Source: Acanthosepion pharaonis (Eukaryota; Mollusca; Cephalopoda; Sepiida; Sepiidae). Taken from it: a stretch of DNA of 64,000 bases. Shown here piece after piece: positions 20,524-30,771 of this stretch. Position numbers and translations under genes: made by a program. The stretch is from assembly GCA_903632075.3 (NCBI GenBank), contig CAHIKZ030005404.1:1068001-1132000 (forward strand), given 5' to 3'. Position 1 is the stretch's first letter, and every line of letters starts with the position of its first letter. The notes under the pieces were generated by a model. The model made no database searches and had not been told where the DNA came from. It was given only the letters and a program-made list of their open reading frames with translations.

Positions 20524-20530
<7 letters not shown>
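20396..20530 (+). mobile_element. tRNA-derived SINE carrying a hammerhead
   Basis: 'tggcctaggggtagaatct' fits an A box and 'ggttttaatcctag' a B box at tRNA spacing. A hammerhead-shaped segment starts about 25 bp after the B box (20473-20515), then 'catccacctttttta' and a TA run at 20530-20573. Total about 135 bp, very short for a SINE. SINE-like repeats with hammerheads are known from schistosomes, so this combination is plausible. Confidence 0.65.
20473..20515 (+). ncRNA. Hammerhead ribozyme candidate inside a SINE
   Basis: Stem I CCACA (20473-20477) pairs perfectly with TGTGG (20511-20515). Core CTGATGA (20478-20484) is intact. Stem II is GCT...AGC (20485-20497), three firm pairs plus a U-A pair beyond one mismatch. 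Then AAAAC (20498-20502) in place of GAAAC, stem III AC/GT with loop AGTCT, and a GTC cleavage triplet (20508-20510). The only core defect is G12 to A, which should strongly impair cleavage. Confidence 0.6.

Positions 20531-20573
<43 letters not shown>
20530..20573. repeat. (TA)n microsatellite
   Basis: Directly follows the short SINE. Confidence 0.95.
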
Positions 20574-20577
<4 letters not shown>

Positions 20578-20579
20578 AA

Positions 20580-22120
20580 GCATCAAAACAGATTCACATT
20601 AGAAGATAAGAAGAAGTGACTTAACATCTTACTTGAGAGCTGACTTGACTGTAATTTACATCAGTGATTTTGACCTTAGCATTCTCAGGCAAAAAAGAGT
20701 CCATGTGCTAATGAATTGGCTTCAAATTCAATATTGTGTTCCTTGCTAAACTGTCACATAGCACATTTCTTGCCCTTCAATAAATGTACGGATTATAGCT
20801 GAGTCAACTGCAAACAAACAAATTTTATAATGCTTCATTTTCTTTTTGGTTAGCTGTTATTTTTTCTTTGTGTTTATTTTAAACATTTTCAATCCTTTCA
20901 TTACTTCAATTTCAGATTTTAAAAATTTCTTTTTGTTACATAAAATTATTGTTTATTCTACTTCAAATTTTGTCAGTTAATATTGGCAAATGATTGTGTG
21001 GCTTTGGAGGTTTCCTTTGAATGTGGATTCTTCTTTCCACAAGGATATGAAAGATTCTGCCTTTTCTCTTTTAGGTGGAACACTTGTATATCCTTCTGCT
21101 ATCTAACTGTCCCACATGTGCAGAGCGCAAACACAGTTGGATTAATTATCTGCTTATATATTGGAGGCAGCCACTGACATCCTCTGAAGCACAAATCTGA
21201 ACGTGGTGGCAAGGAGGTTATCTTTCAGATCAACCTGCTGATGCACCTAGTTTCTCTAATGCTTTGATATGACACAGAGTGCAAAGTCTATTCTAGTGAG
21301 TTGTGTACATATTGAGGTTATCACAGATCAGCCACTCCCAGGCTACCATAGTTGTCTCCCAATTGAACTATAAAAGAAATGGTTGAACCTCACTTGTGGG
21401 TAGTAGCTAAATTGCATTGAATAAGGTTTTACTACATGCGTAAAAGTTCACCTGTTTTCCTTTACACACACATCTAAATAGAGATGAGTATTTTTCTGTT
21501 TAATATTAGGGCACATTTTGTGTCTGCTACTATGTCTGTGCACCAGTTATAAATAAAGGACAACAGATTGAGTAGTCAGCCCACATGGGTCCTAGTTGCA
21601 ATCAAAGTAAAAGAAATCATTACAAAATCTTTCTGTCTAGTCTATTTGCTGTTGTACAAAAATTATCTTTATAAGAAATGCAAAAAAAGGGGGAAATGAT
21701 TTTTGTGAAACACTTCAGCCATTTTTAGATTATAAAAATTTTGGATTTACACTTTATCTGCTTTCTTCTTTTTCTTTCCTTTTCCTTTGTGAATATTTTC
21801 ACAAGGCCAAATTTTCACCCCTCAACCATCCACAAGCCTAAGAATTGGGTTCAAACAAAAATTTATACTTTTTTTATGAGTTTTTAACTATGTTGAAAAA
21901 AGAATATTTTTATTGCATTATGACAGGTATTACATCAGAATTAATTTTACAAAAATGTCTTGTTAAATACCAATAATAGTAGTAAATAAATCACAATTAT
22001 ATAAATTGCTATATTTTTATTTGAAAAATGAATTTTTTTAGATAGCGATAAATTTTATCAGTCTAGGTGTTGTAAAATATATAAGGATTTATCTAAAAAT
22101 AAGAAAAAAATTTAGCTTCA
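20580..22120. other. Unassigned, least repeat-like stretch of the window
   Basis: I find no duplicate elsewhere in the window and no recognisable protein. It is somewhat less AT-rich around 21000-21620. The longest open frames (for example 64 codons at 20983-21177) match nothing I know. Confidence 0.3.
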
Positions 22121-22124
22121 GCTG

Positions 22125-22330
22125 TTTAAGAAGAAAGTCCTCAACTATTTGAAGAACCTCTTTTGTAGTAATCAGAATTCAGAGAATAAAATGTTTAACA
22201 ATTAGACATTCCAAATCAAAAGCTTATCCTTAGAATGTTCTAACTTTCACCTGCCTGTCTTGGAGAACTAACTTTTTTCACCCTGGGGATATGGGTCCTT
22301 TTTTAGCAGCCATTTTCTCTTTCACTTGTC
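22125..22330 (+). repeat. Dispersed repeat family W, copy 1
   Basis: Collinear with 24090-24310: 'cagctgtttaagaa', 'tttgaagaacctctt', 'taatcagaattca', 'agacattccaaatca', 'ctttcacctgcctgtctt'. Non-coding as far as can be seen. Confidence 0.6.
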
Positions 22331-23130
22331 ATCAACAGTCTCTTAGCAATAACGATTAAAATACTTACCTTTTTTTATTTGTGTTTCTGAACCAGTGTCT
22401 AAATTAATTTCACATGCCACAAAATGAATCAAGAGGAATTATATTTGAACTTGGCTTACACTAAATGTCAAGCTTCTTACCAAACAAAATTTTCCAAATT
22501 ATATTTATTCAGTTTTCTAGGATTTTAATATATATATTTTTTTATCATAAAATCTTCATAGACTGAAATCTTAAATCTCACCCAAACCTAGAGAAGAGTA
22601 GTTTTAATGCCATCAACCATTCACTGGCGATTTGATGATGGCTGTTGCATGCGTTTTAAACAATGAGGAACACTGTTCTAAAAGTATCATTCCTTTAATG
22701 TACAATATGGTGTGGGAATCTATATATATATATATATATAAAGAAATAATCATACATGGAATCAATCAGCAATATTAATGCGATTAATGGCGAAATCACT
22801 TCACTAGTAGAACATAATGAATGCATTAAAATACTGTTAATCCATTGAATGATGTGATCCTCATTTATGAAACAGTTGTCAGATGTTATATATATACCGG
22901 GTATAACAGCAAAATTATGCAAATCATGTAAAAGCAAAATTCTCCATTTGTTAGATTAAGTTTTGAGCCATTGTATCTTAGAAATGATTAAAGATATCTT
23001 ACTGGAATTCTCCTAGATTTTTATAATTCTATTGGACTCTACTTTGAGCAATAGGAATGTATAATTACTCTCTAAGCTTAATATAAGAATCCTGATGAAA
23101 TCAATCATAAGCGAAAATGCCATGTTCATC
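22331..23130. other. Unassigned spacer with short TA run
   Basis: A TA run is at 22720-22740. 'accgggtataacagcaaaatt' near 22897 resembles a transposon terminal repeat, but no partner was found. Confidence 0.3.
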
Positions 23131-23189
23131 ATTAATTAATCATAGTATAGGATCAGAAGCTCATGAAGGATTGAAATAAAGTTCAAATA

Positions 23190-23613
23190 TATATATATTA
23201 TCCCGGGAGCATTTTCCAACTTATTCAAGATGATCTTCATCCTCTCTAACCTTCTAACTTTCTGGCCAGGAGTAAATAGGTGCCTCAGAGGTTTCACGTA
23301 CAATTTCATTTTCAAGTTTTTTCGCTGCACTTTGAACTGTTATAGCTGAAACTCCTCTCTCACATGCCAAACGTCTTATGAATTGAGTTAGATCTTTTCT
23401 AATTGGTCTCTTTAGCTCTAAGTTGAAATGATGATCCCTCTTCCTGTTGTGACCTCCTGATCCAGTTTTCCTCTCTACTGTTCCTTCTTTTCTAAACTTA
23501 TTCACTGTTCTCTTGATGGTTCTTGAATGGACTTTGAAGATAGAAGCTAGAGTATGAATGTTGGTACCATTACTGAAGGCCTGAATGATTTTTTTTCTCT
23601 CACCATTGCTCAT
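23190..23613 (-). pseudogene. Tc1-like transposase, N-terminal DNA-binding half
   Basis: The minus strand opens 'MSNGERKKIIQAFSNGTNIH', followed by 'LASIFKVHSRTIKRTVNKF' (first helix-turn-helix) and 'GRPGG'-type linker remnants 'KTGSGGHNRKRD', then a second HTH-like stretch. After a frameshift near 23265-23290 it continues 'LRHLFTPGQKVRRLERMKII', which normally precedes the first catalytic aspartate. The catalytic domain is missing, so this is a truncated copy. No terminal repeats seen. Confidence 0.75.
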
Positions 23614-23837
23614 TTAGGAAGACAGTGGGGCTGACACAAATAGATTTTAACCTGTTCTCTTTCTAGCTGAATAACTTAAAAAGGATTTTTAAGTGATTTT
23701 TACAACAAATGGTGTCAAGATGGTTAAACCTCTTATCTGAAATCCTGGTGAAAAGAAACTCAATTAGTTTAGTATTTTTTTTAGATATTAAACATTTTGT
23801 GGCATGGACAATTTTATATATATAGATATAAGTGGTT

Positions 23838-23880
23838 TCTGAGGTCAACATTGAGTGGCGACAGTCTGTTTCATGATTGA
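23838..23880 (-). repeat. Family F tail, minus strand
   Basis: Read on the minus strand: 'tcatgaaacagactgtcgcc', then 'actcaatgttgacctcag'. This is the clearest 'GAAAC-AGACU-GUC' hammerhead 3' half, but the 5' core is absent upstream. Confidence 0.6.
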
Positions 23881-24089
23881 TTGCAAAAAAAACCCAAAAA
23901 ACAAGAATTATTCTTACAATTCATAATCTGTTTTGGCTTTAAATAACCACAAAAGGTTGATAAGTCATAAAAAGCAAATCATTCCATCAATCTCTTTCTC
24001 ATATGTGTGTGACATGTCCAATGATGCTACAATTGCAGACTGTTTTAGTCTAGCAGTTTCAGAATACATGTGAATTTATTTTCAAAAAA

Positions 24090-24310
24090 TCTAACTTACC
24101 TTCAGTTGTTTAAGAAAAAAAAGAACAACTGTTTGAAGAACCTCTTGTAATAATCAGAATTCAAAAAAAAATGGTTAACCATCAGACATTCCAAATCATA
24201 CACTTATTCTTAGAATCTTTAAATCCTAGCTTTCACCTGCCTATCTTGAAGAACTAATTCCTCCCTAAAGATATTGTACCTTTTTTTAATGACCACTTTC
24301 TTTCTTGCCA
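24090..24310 (+). repeat. Dispersed repeat family W, copy 2
   Basis: Direct repeat of 22125-22330, about 1.97 kb away. Roughly 80% agreement by eye. Confidence 0.6.
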
Positions 24311-24339
24311 TTAACCTTTTACCTTAAGATGATTTCAGT

Positions 24340-24475
24340 AATTTTAATCTTGTACTTGTTTTTTTTTTTATCATTTAACTAAATTCTTCTTCATTATCTT
24401 TTATTCCTTGTAACCCCCTGCATCCTAAGTAGTATTATCACCTTACCTAGGGTGAAATGATTAAAAACAAAAACA
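24340..24475 (+). repeat. Family J LINE 3' tail
   Basis: 'ctgcatcctaagtagtatta', then 'tcaccttacctagggtgaaa' and 'tgatt' equals the 3' end of the jockey-like LINEs (compare 29660-29712 and 50655-50700). Only the last part of the element is present. Confidence 0.6.
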
Positions 24476-24589
24476 TGAACATTCAAGCAGTTAATGAATT
24501 TTAATCCAATATCATTTATATTACTATAAGGTTTAGTGTCCTCCTTCATTTGGAAAAAACAAAGATTTTAGTGTCTTCCATTTGGGAAA

Positions 24590-24960
24590 GCAAAGATTAC
24601 CCTGTAATGATGTAAATTATGCCAGCTTCTTGACAGATATAATGTGACACTAAAATTTGAAGGCAAATTGGAATAGCAAAAGATGCCTTCTAGAAACTAA
24701 ACAATGCATCAAGAGATAAGAAAATTTTGTTAGAAACAGAAAAAAAGTGTGTTGAACTGCTGTCATATCAGTCCTCCTTTATGGAATGAATACTTGACAA
24801 TCTCCTCATGGATGACAAAGAGACTCAAGCAACAAAGATGTAGTTCTACAGACCAATGCTGAGAATGCCACAGACTGAACATGTGAGCAACAAGGAATTT
24901 CAAAGAAAATGGCACTAAGAGAACACATGCTTAAAACAAGGAAACATCTGATGTTTTTCT
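24590..24960 (+). pseudogene. RTE-like LINE, ORF2 C-terminal remnant
   Basis: Collinear with 6305-6650. Includes 'acactaaaatttgaaggcaa', 'gaacatgtgagcaacaagg' and the frame 'KRLKQQRCSSTDQC-ECHRLN', a shifted version of 'KRLEATEMWFYRRMLRIPWTE'. Several frameshifts. Confidence 0.65.
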
Positions 24961-24974
24961 GGATTTTTTTTACC

Positions 24975-25305
24975 ATAAGGGTTAACCTGTACAAGGCCCA
25001 GGAGCTACTCAAGGTAGAGGGTTACATTAAGAGGTAGTTTATATAGATAGGAGGGAAAAATAACAGTTAACTCTAGACTTGAACAGGTTAAGATTGTAGT
25101 GATAAGGGAAACATCCTCTTGAGAGTCTGTTCCACAGAGCAGTGGTTCACAGGAAGAAGCTCTTGCAATGGAACTTACTTCTCAATGATGGAATACAGAG
25201 GGAATGTGGGTATTTTGATAAAATGTAAGTGGCATGATAGGTCATAGTTGTAAAGGTTAGACCTGGCAGAACCAAGGAATGTAGTTCATCTGAGCACTTT
25301 CCATG
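24975..25305 (+). repeat. Dispersed repeat family B
   Basis: Best-preserved copy of the family at 1-180 and 12600-12905. It starts right after the LINE remnant and stops at a TA run (25309-25350). Confidence 0.55.
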
Positions 25306-25306
25306 G

Positions 25307-25354
<48 letters not shown>

Positions 25355-25697
25355 CAAGGTGATTGAAAAGTAATTCCCTATTTTATGTATGAGTGGCCAG
25401 CCAAGTGTTCTGACTTAATATGCTGTGACTTTTTTCTTTGGGGTTGGTTAAAGGAGCAAGTCTACTCTATAAAACCAAGAAGTTATGTCTTCCATACAAC
25501 AAGAGTTCCTGGTGAAATCAGTTGACATGATTCCTGGGCAGTTTGAGAAGCTGGTAGCGAAATCTGATGCCCATATTGAATTTTAAATAAAACCTCATGC
25601 TAAACACTTTCATCTCATATTCATTTCTTGTAAATATTATAGTTAATAAATAAATTATAAGTATTTTAAAATGCGGAGTTACTTTTCAATCACCCTG
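25355..25697 (+). mobile_element. Mariner-type internal-deletion derivative (MITE)
   Basis: Terminal inverted repeats: AGGTGATTGAAAAGTAA on the left and, inverted, AGGGTGATTGAAAAGTAA on the right, followed by TA. Between them survives the end of a transposase: 'CDFFLWGWLKEQVYSIKPRS' is recovered across frameshifts at about 25425-25480 and is typical of the segment with the last catalytic aspartate. At 343 bp the N-terminal three quarters are deleted. Confidence 0.75.
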
Positions 25698-25699
25698 TA

Positions 25700-26285
25700 T
25701 ATACAGACACACACACACACATAATCTAGTAGAGTCATAGTCTTTAGATGTGTACATAAAACAAGTTTTGTGAAAAATTACCTTAAAAGAAAAAAAAATC
25801 ATTTTAATATTTCCTAATAAAAGTAATATAAAATATTAAAGTTCAAATTTTAGCTTTACAACTAAGCAATGATATGATGTGCACACCATAAAAATAAAAA
25901 TGTAAAAATAAAATAAAAATCAATACTATATCGATTAGCTTGAAATGTCATCTTCTTCCCTGACAATGTTATATTGAGGTCAGCCAGGCTGTGACCAATA
26001 CAACAGGAAAGGGTGAAGATTTCTATTTGATATTTACATATGTTAGCTAGGTATGGCACAAGGCTAATGGGAAGAAAATGGTAAGATTGTGTTATGCCAA
26101 TTTTCCAAGTTATTAAGGCTTACTATCTTTGAAAATCAGTATTCAAAATCCTCAGCTTAAACACCAACTTCAAGTGGTGGTTAAAAATACGAAATTTCAG
26201 AAATTAAGTTTATGTTAGGAACAGATTAAGAGCTAAAAATATCTCTGGAAACCCCCTGGGGTCAGTCAGGTTATCAGTCAACTGA
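25700..26285. other. Unassigned spacer
   Basis: A short (AC)n lies at about 25709. No recognised coding content. Confidence 0.3.
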
Positions 26286-26433
26286 ACACTTCCTCCTCAG
26301 TATTTAAAAGTGGACACTTTCTCTTAAATATTTAAAACTGGACACTTTCTCCTAAGTATTTAAAACTGGACACATCCTCCTAAGTATTTAAAACTGGACA
26401 TGTCCTCATAAGTATTTAAAACTGGACACTTCT
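26286..26433 (+). repeat. 28-bp tandem repeat, five units
   Basis: The unit contains 'taagtatttaaaactggaca'. TATTTAAAA starts at 26301, 26329, 26357, 26385 and 26413, an exact 28-bp period. Two copies of a 32-bp unit ('ggttcatgttaattttgata...') follow at 26447-26511. Confidence 0.9.
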
Positions 26434-26489
26434 TCCAATGAATTCTGGTTCATGTTAATTTTGATACAGGTGTGCTTTGGTTCATGTTA

Positions 26490-26822
26490 ATTTTGATACA
26501 GGTGTGCTTTTTCATTACTTTGGATTTCTTGAAGCTGACCACCATTCCATATGCTCCTGCTCTATCAAAAGTTTGTTAGTCAAGTCCTGGAGTTCACTGT
26601 TACTACCTACTATGAGGTCAATGTCGTCTGCAAAACATAGGTTACAGATGAGTCTACCACTGATAGAGATTGAAGGATCATGGTCATCCAGGGTTTCTTG
26701 CATTATTCTCTCTAGAAAAAGGTAGAACAATGTGGGTGATATTATGCATTGCTGTCTCATGCTGACAATTGTCTGGAAGAATCCTCCCATTTGTTTTCCT
26801 AGAACTGTGCTAGTGGCATCTT
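26490..26822 (-). pseudogene. RTE-like LINE reverse transcriptase fragment (inverted part of a twin-primed copy)
   Basis: The minus strand encodes 'GGFFQTIVSMRQQCIISPTL' (the R-Q-G-C motif altered to R-Q-Q-C), 'FYLFLERIMQETLDDHD' and 'LICNLCFADDIDLIVGSNSE', with the catalytic F-A-D-D intact. This is the RT palm of an RTE-type LINE. It abuts, head to head, the C-terminal fragment of a LINE on the plus strand at 26822. Confidence 0.82.
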
Positions 26823-27044
26823 TAGCATGACAGTCTGTGCAAGACCATCATGCAAGGTACCATTGAAGGTGGACATAGGAGAAGATGTCAACACAAAAAC
26901 TGGTTGGACAGGTATGACTATACCAGTATTGCTGATGGCTACCATTGATAGACTGTTGTGGAGGAAATTCAGTGTGGCTTATGCATTCAGATCCTCCCTA
27001 AGATCACAAAAGTCAAGGGGATGATGATGATGATGATGATGATG
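26822..27044 (+). pseudogene. RTE-like LINE C-terminus with (GAT)n tail
   Basis: The plus strand reads 'HDSLCKTIMQGTIEGGHRRR' then 'CQHKNWLDRYDYTSIADGY' and 'EEIQCGLCIQIL', the usual C-terminal segment with 'R-R-(G)-R-Q-(K)-T/N-W-L'. It ends in a (GAT)n run (27022-27044), a typical RTE-type 3' tail. Confidence 0.78.
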
Positions 27045-27049
27045 ATTTA

Positions 27050-27425
27050 GTAAGGTACAAGTTACTTAATGGGTATCAAAACATGGCTGGTTACATTTAC
27101 ATATTGGAGAGAACATCCTTATTGACTGAAGGCCATCACTTGTGTATAAATGACTGGATCTTTCAGCAGGACAATGCTGCAATCCATAATGCCAGCAGAA
27201 CAAAGACTTTTTCATGGTGAATAACGTGATTCTTTTGGACCATCCAGTGTGTTCAATCAACCTGAACCCCATTGAAAATGTTTGGGGGGTAGATGACAAG
27301 GGAAATCTTTAAAAATGGATGTCAATTCCAAACAGTGCATGATCTTCATGAAGACATCTTCACCACTTGGAATAACAATAATATTCCTGCCAGCCTTCTG
27401 CAGACATATTGGCCATGACAAAGCA
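27050..27425 (+). pseudogene. Tc1-like transposase, C-terminal part
   Basis: 'DWIFQQDNAAIHNASRTKTF' (27150 region) holds the second catalytic aspartate context. A shifted frame gives 'INLNPIENVWG' with the final glutamate, and the tail reads 'FQTVHDLHEDIFTTWNN' and 'IPASLLQTYW'. The N-terminal half and the terminal repeats are missing. It starts within a few bases of the LINE tail. Confidence 0.72.
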
Positions 27426-27479
27426 AACCTTTGAAGTTACTCACAATAATGGTGATGCAACTCTGTTGTAATTTACAAA

Positions 27480-27670
27480 AAACATTGTAAACATCCAAAT
27501 AGGCTCCTTTTCAGTAAAGCCCTGTTTGAAGATAAGTGATATACTTTTGCAGCATCACAATGCAAGGCCTCATGCCAGCTTAATGATTAGAAAAGCAATC
27601 AAGGCACATGGCTGGGCAACCTTAGCTTATCCACCCGACCTGACAGTGTCAGACATTCATCTGTGTGGGG
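27480..27670 (+). pseudogene. Mariner-type transposase fragment
   Basis: 'LLQHHNARPHASLMIRKAI' and 'WATLAYPPDLTVSDIHLCGV' correspond to the mariner D-N-A-R-P-H and Y-S-P-D-L-x-P-S-D-(F)H-L-F segments, with the first aspartate of this stretch now H. The rest is lost. Confidence 0.7.
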
Positions 27671-28183
27671 TCAGTCTACCTTGATTTTAGGTGGAAAAAT
27701 AAAATCCAAGAGTCATGTCCACAAATTACAACACAAAATTATAAACAATGCAAGGAAATTATATTTGCAGAAAAGAAGAAGACCAAGCTAAATATGTCAA
27801 TAACATTTATACAGGCAAATAAATGTTGAAAATGAATATTTTTTCTTGTGTCCATGAAGAGACCAATAGTTAGTTTGCAAAGTGAATCTGCAAAGTTTTG
27901 AAGTTATTTTGTTGCAAGTGAGTTTGCAAAATTCAAAGTAATATGAACAGCAATGTGTCTGTGTGAAGCACTCGCTAATGAAATGTGTGTGACTGCTAAC
28001 TGATTTCGTGTGATAGCAGTAATTTTAAAACACAGTGAACAAGGAGAGTTGAGACAAGACTTACTTTGCCATGGCTTTGTATGTAGGAAAATCATCACTG
28101 ACTGATGTATTGTCATAGTAACATGTCGAGGATGGACTGGTTCACTGTTCCATTTCACAGATCTGTCTGCTGACAGTCCTTTT
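27671..28183. other. Unassigned spacer
   Basis: No coding similarity recognised. Confidence 0.3.
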
Positions 28184-28500
28184 TCAGATCTGGTCAATGA
28201 CTGTGGCTGACAAGCCGTTTTCATGAGTCACTGATTGGCTCACAAAATCTTATCTAAGTTTTGTGCAGGAATGTATTCTGTGACCCAAGCCCTGACCTAT
28301 TTCCAGGTCATTTGGAAATCATAGAGAGCACATTATGTGACCTGTCATATCCAATCAGTTTCCAGAAACCATTTATTTAATTTTGCAGCCATGTTTGCAC
28401 AGAATTATAAAAACTTATTTCATATCTACTGAATTTAGTAAGATTTATTTGTAGCCAACTCGTACTTGTTCATACTTCTCTTATTGGCCATAAAATTGTG
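28184..28500 (+). repeat. Unknown repeat, copy 1 of a direct pair
   Basis: Collinear with 28881-29226: 'ttcagatctggtc', 'gtggctgacaagccgtttt', 'tagagagcacattatgtgac', 'catatccaatcagtttccag', 'tttagtaagatttattt'. About 75-80% agreement. No ORF. Confidence 0.65.
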
Positions 28501-28880
28501 ATGTGATTTTCTTCACACTAAAAATTGCATTTGAGAAAGCCAGGTTTGCATGTTTGTTGGATTTTAGGTAGGTAAGTTTACCATTAATTTGGCTTCCATA
28601 AGTTGGGTGATGTTCTTCATATCAATTTTCTAAGCATCTCAGTGTTGTGGTTATTTTTAAAAAATTTGAGTTGGTTTTAGTTGAAATATTTCTAGGAAGA
28701 AATGTTCTAGGAATGTCGGCAATTCACCAGTTTGTTGTTTGTAGATGATTGGATTTGTATGTTTACATTCAAAAATATTTTATGATGGGTCAGCAATAAA
28801 TTTTAGATTGTTCCTCAATTTTATTATGTCATCAATAATAATTTTAGGCCATTCTGTTGGTGGCCACCATTTGTCATTGT

Positions 28881-29226
28881 TTCAGATTTGGTCTGTGCCT
28901 GTGGCTGATGGACTGTTTTTATGGCTTATGGCAAGTCGGTGATTAGCTAACAAAATCTTCTCTGAGTTTTATGCAGAATCATATGCCGTGATCCAAGCCA
29001 AGCCCTAATCTATTTCCAAATCATTTGGTGATCAACCGTACAGACATCATAGAGAGCACATCATGTGACTTATCATATCCAATCAGGTTCCAGAAACCAC
29101 ATGTTTAATTTTTGGGCCGTGTTTTCACAGAATTGTAAAAATGTTTGTCATATCTACTAATTTAGTAAGATTTATTTATAGGTGTCTCTTACTTGTTTGT
29201 GCTTCACTTATTGGCTCTAAAATATA
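28881..29226 (+). repeat. Unknown repeat, copy 2 of a direct pair
   Basis: See 28184-28500; spacing about 700 bp. It could be two insertions of one element or a segmental duplication. Confidence 0.65.
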
Positions 29227-29439
29227 GGAGTTTGTATCATATACCTGTCTGGGCTCATGAAGGAGTCACTCAGAGAACAGCAGTGATTATGTAAAAGAAG
29301 TGGTCAAACATGGCAAAAGAAAAGCAGTCAAGAAGATTCTATAGATGTGGTTCCCATTCAAAAGTAGATTACAATGATTGAGAAGCAAGGAGATTGTATT
29401 GAGGATGAGATTTGGAATTCCATAATTTTTGTGCTCATT

Positions 29440-29720
29440 TTGGCATGCTATGTGTGGTTTAGTACACTACTAGATTGGCAATTAGATCTCATTTTACTGT
29501 TGAAATAGATGTAACCATAAGTTCTATTCTAATAGTTTCTTTTCTCATACTTCTCACCTCTGGAACATTCTTTCTGTTTCTTCCTTCCCTGCTACCTACA
29601 ATCTTTAAAAATTTAAATGCAACATCAATCACTAACTTCTGTCTTCCTGTCTTTACTCTCAGTAATGCCTTGCATCTTAGTAGCATTATCACCTTGGTTG
29701 GAGTTAAATGATTAAAAAAA
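29440..29720 (+). pseudogene. Jockey-like LINE (family J) 3' end
   Basis: 'attggcaattagatctcatt', 'ctcacctctggaacattctt' (shifted L-W-N-S-L/F), 'tttaaaaatttaaatgcaac' and the tail 'ttgcatcttagtagcattat' then 'gttaaatgattaaaa' match the other family J copies. Confidence 0.7.
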
Positions 29721-29885
29721 ACAAATTAAAAATCAGGCATTATTTTTTGACTAACCCTTGTATCTTTGATAATTTATCAGTCTTTAGATATTTTAGGTAT
29801 TTTTTACTCATTAGCTATTTGATACATTTTCAGTAATTATTCAGTAATTTTTAGTCATATATTAATCATTGGTTATTTTTAGAGT

Positions 29886-30050
29886 ATGGGTATATGACTG
29901 GGTGGTTAAAGTATTAGTGTTCCAACTATAAGATATGAGTTCAAATCTCACTATAGTCAATTTGTCAAAGAGGTGACTTTGATAATATCAGCTGAAGGAA
30001 ATGATTCCGGTGTGTGATACCACTGGAAAGTGACTAAAAATGATACTGAA
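29886..30050 (+). mobile_element. tRNA-derived SINE head
   Basis: 'gactgggtggttaaagtatt' (A box) and 'gagttcaaatctcac' (B box) are at tRNA spacing. The body ends near 'ccactggaaagtgactaaaa'. Short tandem 'tacccactgataataat' follows. Confidence 0.6.
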
Positions 30051-30134
30051 TTACTGTGAGATACTGAATTCCTACCCACTGATAATAATAATTTTTACCC
30101 ACTGATAATAATCACAGGCAGTGCAATATTTGAG

Positions 30135-30560
30135 AGCCTCTTTATATTTTCCCTTTAACTTTCAAAATGACAAGTCTCTTCTCACTCTGATAGGCATGGA
30201 AAACTTATGGAGCATGTTGCTCAACTGCTTTCTCGAGAGCCTGTACTTTATAATGCTCCATAAGTTTTCTATGGGGTTGAAGTCAGGAGATTGGGGCTGC
30301 CATGTCATAACACTCAACTGCTTCTCATGAAAGTATTCCTTCATCAATTTTGATTTGTGACAGGTAGCATTATCCTGCATAAAAATGAGCTTGGTGGGGT
30401 CTATTTGCACCCTTTCAGCAGAAGGGAACAGACAAGACTCTAAAACTCTCTTGTACAGCTCGCTCCTGAGGGTCTTTTCAATAGGTTTTAAGAAACCAGT
30501 TTCATGAAAAGAAAAGCATCCCCAGAACATTATACTTGTATTGAGCAATATTTTCAAAAA
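30135..30560 (-). pseudogene. Tc1-like transposase, catalytic C-terminal half
   Basis: The minus strand has 'MFWGCFSFHETGFLKPIEK', 'LIFMQDNATCHKSKLMKEYF' (second catalytic D) and 'MTWQPQSPDFNPIENLWSI' (final catalytic E, spacing as in DD34E). The first catalytic D and the DNA-binding half are missing upstream. Reading is open for 131 codons, so it is moderately young. No terminal repeats found. Confidence 0.82.
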
Positions 30561-30771
30561 TAAATGCTAAATGCTAATGAATTGTGGATTCTTAATCTGA
30601 CTGTTCTTTCTCTTTATTTGGATATATTTTCGTTCCCACTGTAGTAGACCACTGTCTACATTTATTTTGAAACAAATATGCAAAAAACAAATTTCAGAAT
30701 ATCTCTGAAAAACATTCCCAATAATAACAGATGGGATTTTTTTGTTAAATTGATACATAAAACATAGGATT

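Noticed and set aside
22895..22960. 'accgggtataacagc' as a transposon end
   Set aside because: No inverted partner or target duplication found nearby.
23091..23120. CTGATGA followed by GCGAAAA
   Set aside because: The 14 bases between them do not pair and no stem I is present.
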